The translations under genes and the position numbers were made by a program. Below are positions 45,001-47,403 of a stretch of 47,403 nucleotides of DNA, one piece after another. Numbering within the stretch: position 1 is the stretch's first letter; every line of letters starts with the position of its first letter. Source of the stretch: a virus; IMG/VR virus record IMGVR_UViG_3300021976_000028, positions 1 to 47,403 of that record. One strand, given 5' to 3'. The notes under the pieces were generated by a model. It searched no databases. It was given only the letters and a program-made list of their open reading frames with translations, and had not been told where the DNA came from.

Positions 45001-45407
45001 GTAAGCTTGGTGGCCTTGTAGAAGATGCCGAACCTATCCTGACAGATCAGGGTTCCGTCCACGGAGCTGCCGATGATGGCGAGCATCTCCTTCGTAGGCT
45101 TCGTAGGCTTCGTAGGCTTGGCGACCTTCTTCGGTGTTCCGTTGGAGGGAGGGAGGATCAGGTCCTCCACCTCGAAGGGTCCGTTGTCGTGCTTCGCTGG
45201 ATTGTAACGCCAGACCTGCCCATTGATGATGGACTCGATGTTGGTAGCAAATTCCGGCTGCTCGCGACGGAGATTGTTCATTCCCGTCTGAACTTGCTTC
45301 ACCGTTAGGCCAGTACCATCGGCGACCTTCTCGACCTGGAGTAACTGTCCCGGGTGCTCGTCGAAGTAAGACAGAAGACGGGCCTTGACTCGAGGGCGCT
45401 CATTCAT
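44997..45407 (-). CDS. Winged-helix DNA-binding protein
   Basis: A 136-residue protein. Residues 5-65 ('VKARLLSYFDEHPGQLLQVEKVADGTGLTVKQVQTGMNNLRRE') form a winged helix-like domain. A 'TKPTKPTK' linker, from a 9-bp tandem repeat at about 45094-45121, joins it to a small beta domain ('AIIGSSVDGTLICQDRFGIFYKATKL'). The ATG overlaps the upstream stop as ATGA. A transcription regulator is likely. Confidence 0.65.
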   Translation of the reverse strand: MNERPRVKARLLSYFDEHPGQLLQVEKVADGTGLTVKQVQTGMNNLRREQPEFATNIESIINGQVWRYNPAKHDNGPFEVEDLILPPSNGTPKKVAKPTKPTKPTKEMLAIIGSSVDGTLICQDRFGIFYKATKLT

Positions 45408-45703
45408 GACAGCCGCCCCACGATCTCTTCGGTCGTGAGACGGAAGTCGTCTTCGTCAGGAGCGAAGATCTTGTCCTGACAGTCCTGGCAGAAGCCGGAG
45501 ATAGTGTATTCCCTCTTGGACAACTCGTCCCTGAAGACGCCGTCGCCGCCGGTGGACTTGGCGAAGTCGGAGTCCTGCAGTGCTTTGCCACAACCGATCG
45601 GCACTTGCACACAGGTCAGTTTGTTGATCGCCGTACTCCGGCCCGCCAGTCCCTCAAGGACTGCTTCGAGCTCGGGAGCCTTTGGGGTAGGCTCAATGCT
45701 CAT
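45404..45703 (-). CDS. Zinc-binding-like small protein
   Basis: A 99-residue protein with Cys at about 31 and 38 ('CVQVPIGCGK') and 'FCQDCQDKIF' near residue 72, forming a possible four-Cys zinc site. AGGA precedes the ATG. Similar small 'C-G-x-C' proteins occur in many actinophages; function unknown. Confidence 0.6.
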   Translation of the reverse strand: MSIEPTPKAPELEAVLEGLAGRSTAINKLTCVQVPIGCGKALQDSDFAKSTGGDGVFRDELSKREYTISGFCQDCQDKIFAPDEDDFRLTTEEIVGRLS

Positions 45704-45712
45704 TGCCTGTTC

Positions 45713-45994
45713 CTAACGATTGATGGAGATCTTCTTGTCACTGAACAGTTGACGAAGCTCGATGCCTCGTACTTGGGTGATTGGTAGAATCTGTCCGCCA
45801 CGTGAAAGGGCGTTCAGGTAGTTCAAGACCTGAATTTCCTTCATCGGCAGCGACGAGGTTGTGAAGATGTCATCGAGGTACTGGTGGAGTCGCTTTAGCT
45901 TCTCCTTAGTCGCCATTCCCTTGAGGCTGATTCGAAATTCCTGCCAGCCCTCGTCAGCGACCGCGTCCTCGATCTCTTTCTTGGACAGCCCCAT
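45713..45994 (-). CDS. Unknown helical protein
   Basis: A 93-residue protein: 'KEIEDAVADEGWQEFRISLKG' then 'KEKLKRLHQYLDDIF' and 'EIQVLNYLNALSRGGQI'. All helical with charged faces. The start overlaps the stop of the 40-residue gene upstream as TAATG. No family recognised. Confidence 0.55.
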   Translation of the reverse strand: MGLSKKEIEDAVADEGWQEFRISLKGMATKEKLKRLHQYLDDIFTTSSLPMKEIQVLNYLNALSRGGQILPITQVRGIELRQLFSDKKISINR

Positions 45995-46116
45995 TAAGGG
46001 GACTCCTTACTCGATTCCTCACGAAGCTTGTTGAAGTAGACCTTGACACGTAACTTGTACGCTGCCTCGGTCTCATCCTTCCGCTTCTTAGGCATACTAT
46101 GCCCGAAGAGCTTCAT
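45994..46116 (-). CDS. 40-residue basic protein
   Basis: The frame from the ATG at 46116 gives 40 residues including 'MPKKRKDETEAAYKLRVKVYF', mostly helical and basic. The ATG overlaps the upstream stop as ATGA and the end overlaps the next ATG. A second ATG in frame lies 21 bases later. It fills the gap between two coupled genes. Confidence 0.5.
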   Translation of the reverse strand: MKLFGHSMPKKRKDETEAAYKLRVKVYFNKLREESSKESP

Positions 46117-46268
46117 TCCTCTCCCACGGTGCTGCTGATGTCCACCACGGCATAGTCGTCTTCACTCTTGAAGCCGAGAGTCCGAGCGAACTCCTTCGGG
46201 TCCTCATCGAAAGGAACCGGCTCAGATGTGCTGGTGTTGCTCTTACGCAGGTCGAGAATTGCTTCCAT
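46113..46268 (-). CDS. Small acidic protein
   Basis: A 51-residue acidic protein from the ATG at 46268, which has a perfect AGGAGGTG site. It reads 'MEAILDLRKSNTSTSEPVPFD' and 'FARTLGFKSEDDYAVVDISS'. A longer frame upstream lacks a site and is rejected. Function unknown. Confidence 0.6.
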   Translation of the reverse strand: MEAILDLRKSNTSTSEPVPFDEDPKEFARTLGFKSEDDYAVVDISSTVGEE

Positions 46269-46335
46269 TTTTTCACCTCCTAGTCGGATAACAGGACACA
46301 CAGATCGTCCGCAACCTGCGTATCCTGCAAAGCGA

Positions 46336-46389
46336 CTAGTACTCGTCTATGTACCACTTCTTCTGTTCTTGGAGAGCTTCCCAGGTCAT
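46336..46389 (-). CDS. Possible 17-residue micro-ORF
   Basis: An ATG overlapping the upstream stop as ATGA opens 'MTWEALQEQKKWYIDEY'. It has no ribosome site of its own and would depend on coupled translation. It may be chance. Confidence 0.3.
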   Translation of the reverse strand: MTWEALQEQKKWYIDEY

Positions 46390-46670
46390 TTCGAGGGGAA
46401 GAAGGCGCTCTCGGCAACTCGATTCAGAACCTTCGTAACCAAGTTCGTTTTGATCGACCAGTACAGCTGGAGCTGCTTCGACTCCTCCCTCAGCTCCTGC
46501 TCGTCCTTCCACTGGTTCTCCCTGATGCTCTCCGGGTAGTTGCCGTAAGCAACATGGAGAGCGTACTTGTGACTGTACTGCCGGAGCTCCTCGTCACTGA
46601 AGACCATAATCTGGAGCCGTTCAACAACTTCGACGAACTGATTCTCGTCCCACCTTACTTGACCTTGCAA
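46386..46670 (-). CDS. Unknown helical protein
   Basis: A 94-residue protein, helical and charged, with many Gln and Glu residues. It begins on TTG at 46670 behind AGGAG. A TATAAT box on the - strand lies about 35 bases before. No family recognised. Confidence 0.5.
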   Translation of the reverse strand: MQGQVRWDENQFVEVVERLQIMVFSDEELRQYSHKYALHVAYGNYPESIRENQWKDEQELREESKQLQLYWSIKTNLVTKVLNRVAESAFFPSK

Positions 46671-46700
46671 TGCCGCTCCTCCGATTTTGCTCTTTCTTTC

Positions 46701-46711
46701 TTATTATATAG
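46701..46711 (-). promoter_or_regulatory. Candidate -10 box TATATAATAAG
   Basis: On the - strand TATATAATAAGA follows CGC, as in the other promoters of this window. No good -35 is seen at the usual distance, so it may rely on the -10 or on a phage-specific factor. Confidence 0.4.
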
Positions 46712-46729
46712 CGAACCTCAAAGGACCTT

Positions 46730-46999
46730 CTAGCCTCCTTCTTCAAAATCTTCTACGCGGACCTTTGGGACACTAGGAAGTGTGAACCTGGCATCCTTCT
46801 TCAGTCGCTTGTAGCTGGCCTGTGACAGCCAGACCTTACGGTAGTCGAAACTTGTGTCGGTAGTAATGGCGAACGAGGAACCATTGATGCAGTACTCGTC
46901 ACCCTCGATCAAGAGGCCAACTATGACCTTGACGTCGTCGATGTGAGCCACCAGACAGATGAATCCTGCCTGCGGCAGAGCGGTATCGTAGATTGACAT
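46730..46999 (-). CDS. Small beta-rich protein
   Basis: An 89-residue protein with strands 'FICLVAHIDDVKVIVGLLIEGDEYCI' and a basic segment 'SQASYKRLKKDARFTL'. GAGGGG precedes the ATG. No family recognised. Confidence 0.55.
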   Translation of the reverse strand: MSIYDTALPQAGFICLVAHIDDVKVIVGLLIEGDEYCINGSSFAITTDTSFDYRKVWLSQASYKRLKKDARFTLPSVPKVRVEDFEEGG

Positions 47000-47000
47000 G

Positions 47001-47243
47001 CTACCCCTCGTAGAACTCGACGATGACTTCCTTGACGGTGAGGATGATGTTGATGCGAACCACGTCCCAGTTGACTTCGTCGTACTCCTGGACGAACTTG
47101 ATCTTGGCGGCGTAGACGGCGGCCATTATGTTGGCCATCTTAACCGAGGTCTGCTTGATGTCACTGGATAACAGGTGAGTGTAGGAGGCGAACTTCGTTC
47201 CGGGGACGAACGTGTAGGTGAGCGTCTTGTTGAGGACGGGCAT
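47001..47243 (-). CDS. Unknown small protein
   Basis: An 80-residue protein: 'LTYTFVPGTKFASYTHLLSSDIKQTSVKMANIMAAVY' then 'INIILTVKEVIVEFYE'. AAGGGAA precedes the ATG. No family recognised. Confidence 0.55.
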   Translation of the reverse strand: MPVLNKTLTYTFVPGTKFASYTHLLSSDIKQTSVKMANIMAAVYAAKIKFVQEYDEVNWDVVRINIILTVKEVIVEFYEG

Positions 47244-47306
47244 GTTGTTCCCTTCTGAGCGGACAAGAATGCCGGCCTCCGCCCCTGCAGGAGACCGACA
47301 AACTTG

Positions 47307-47402
47307 CTAGTTCAGACTGGCAAGGACCTTGAAGGGAGTAAGGACGTGAGCCTCCCCGCAGCCTAACTCGTGCGGACAGTCGAAGACGATGAGGCCGTCG
47401 TT
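47307..47402 (-). CDS. C-terminal fragment of a gene cut by the window edge
   Basis: The last 31 codons before a TAG at 47307-47309 read through the right edge of the window: '...FDCPHELGCGEAHVLTPF...'. Two Cys and two His suggest a zinc site. The start lies outside the window. Confidence 0.45.
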   Translation of the reverse strand, partial: NDGLIVFDCPHELGCGEAHVLTPFKVLASLN

Positions 47403-47403
47403 G

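Noticed and set aside
1-47403. Lysogeny genes such as integrase, excisionase, repressor or attP
   Set aside because: No protein with recombinase or phage repressor motifs was seen; the HTH proteins found could be early regulators and do not prove lysogeny.

Overview
The window reads as most of the genome of a tailed double-stranded DNA bacteriophage with a long-tail (siphovirus-type) morphogenesis module. The base composition is moderate, SD-like ribosome sites are strong, and GTG and TTG starts are common. A DUF397-family protein, a protein family almost confined to Streptomyces and relatives, points to an actinobacterial host, most likely Streptomyces or a close genus; this is inference. 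I see no integrase, excisionase or immunity repressor, so the phage is probably lytic as far as this window shows. The right edge cuts a gene, so the genome continues.

Layout. Positions 226-21935 are all on the + strand and form the structural and lysis arm: small and large terminase, DUF935 portal, an HNH endonuclease, two probable virion proteins (one an 844-residue repeat protein), Mu-I-like protease with nested scaffold, decoration protein, major capsid, head-tail connectors, tail terminator, tail tube, tail assembly chaperones with a -1 frameshift, tape measure with a C-terminal NlpC/P60-like domain, distal tail and tail-associated proteins, then membrane proteins, amidase endolysin and holin. 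A 14-bp inverted repeat at 21952-21992 ends this block. Everything from 22004 to 47402 is on the - strand and is read towards it.

The - strand block holds, from its downstream end: a RuvC-like resolvase; a DNA polymerase of family A with an N-terminal uracil-DNA-glycosylase domain; a DNA 7-deazaguanine modification set (dpdA, folE, queE, queD, queC) interleaved with MazG-like nucleotide hydrolases; a primase/ATPase; a DUF669-type ssDNA-binding protein; a Sak4-like ATPase; a Cas4/RecB-like nuclease; and an SNF2-type helicase. The rest is many short, tightly coupled genes (ATGA or GTGA overlaps), several with zinc-binding cysteines, membrane segments or winged helices. FolE, QueD, QueE and QueC together suffice to make preQ0 from GTP, and DpdA is the enzyme family that inserts it into DNA, so the virion DNA is predicted to carry 2'-deoxy-7-cyano-7-deazaguanine as a shield against host restriction.

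Beyond genes, the window carries: a 10-bp word CCCTGTGGTC present at least nine times on both strands; three intergenic islands (about 4733-4890, 23165-23345, 42141-42305) built from the same short words, mainly GTCTAAC, CTCGAGGATCA and CTGAGCGC; a multi-stem structured non-coding element at 43664-43792; several perfect hairpins; and five TATAAT-type promoters. These are the best candidates for something undescribed.
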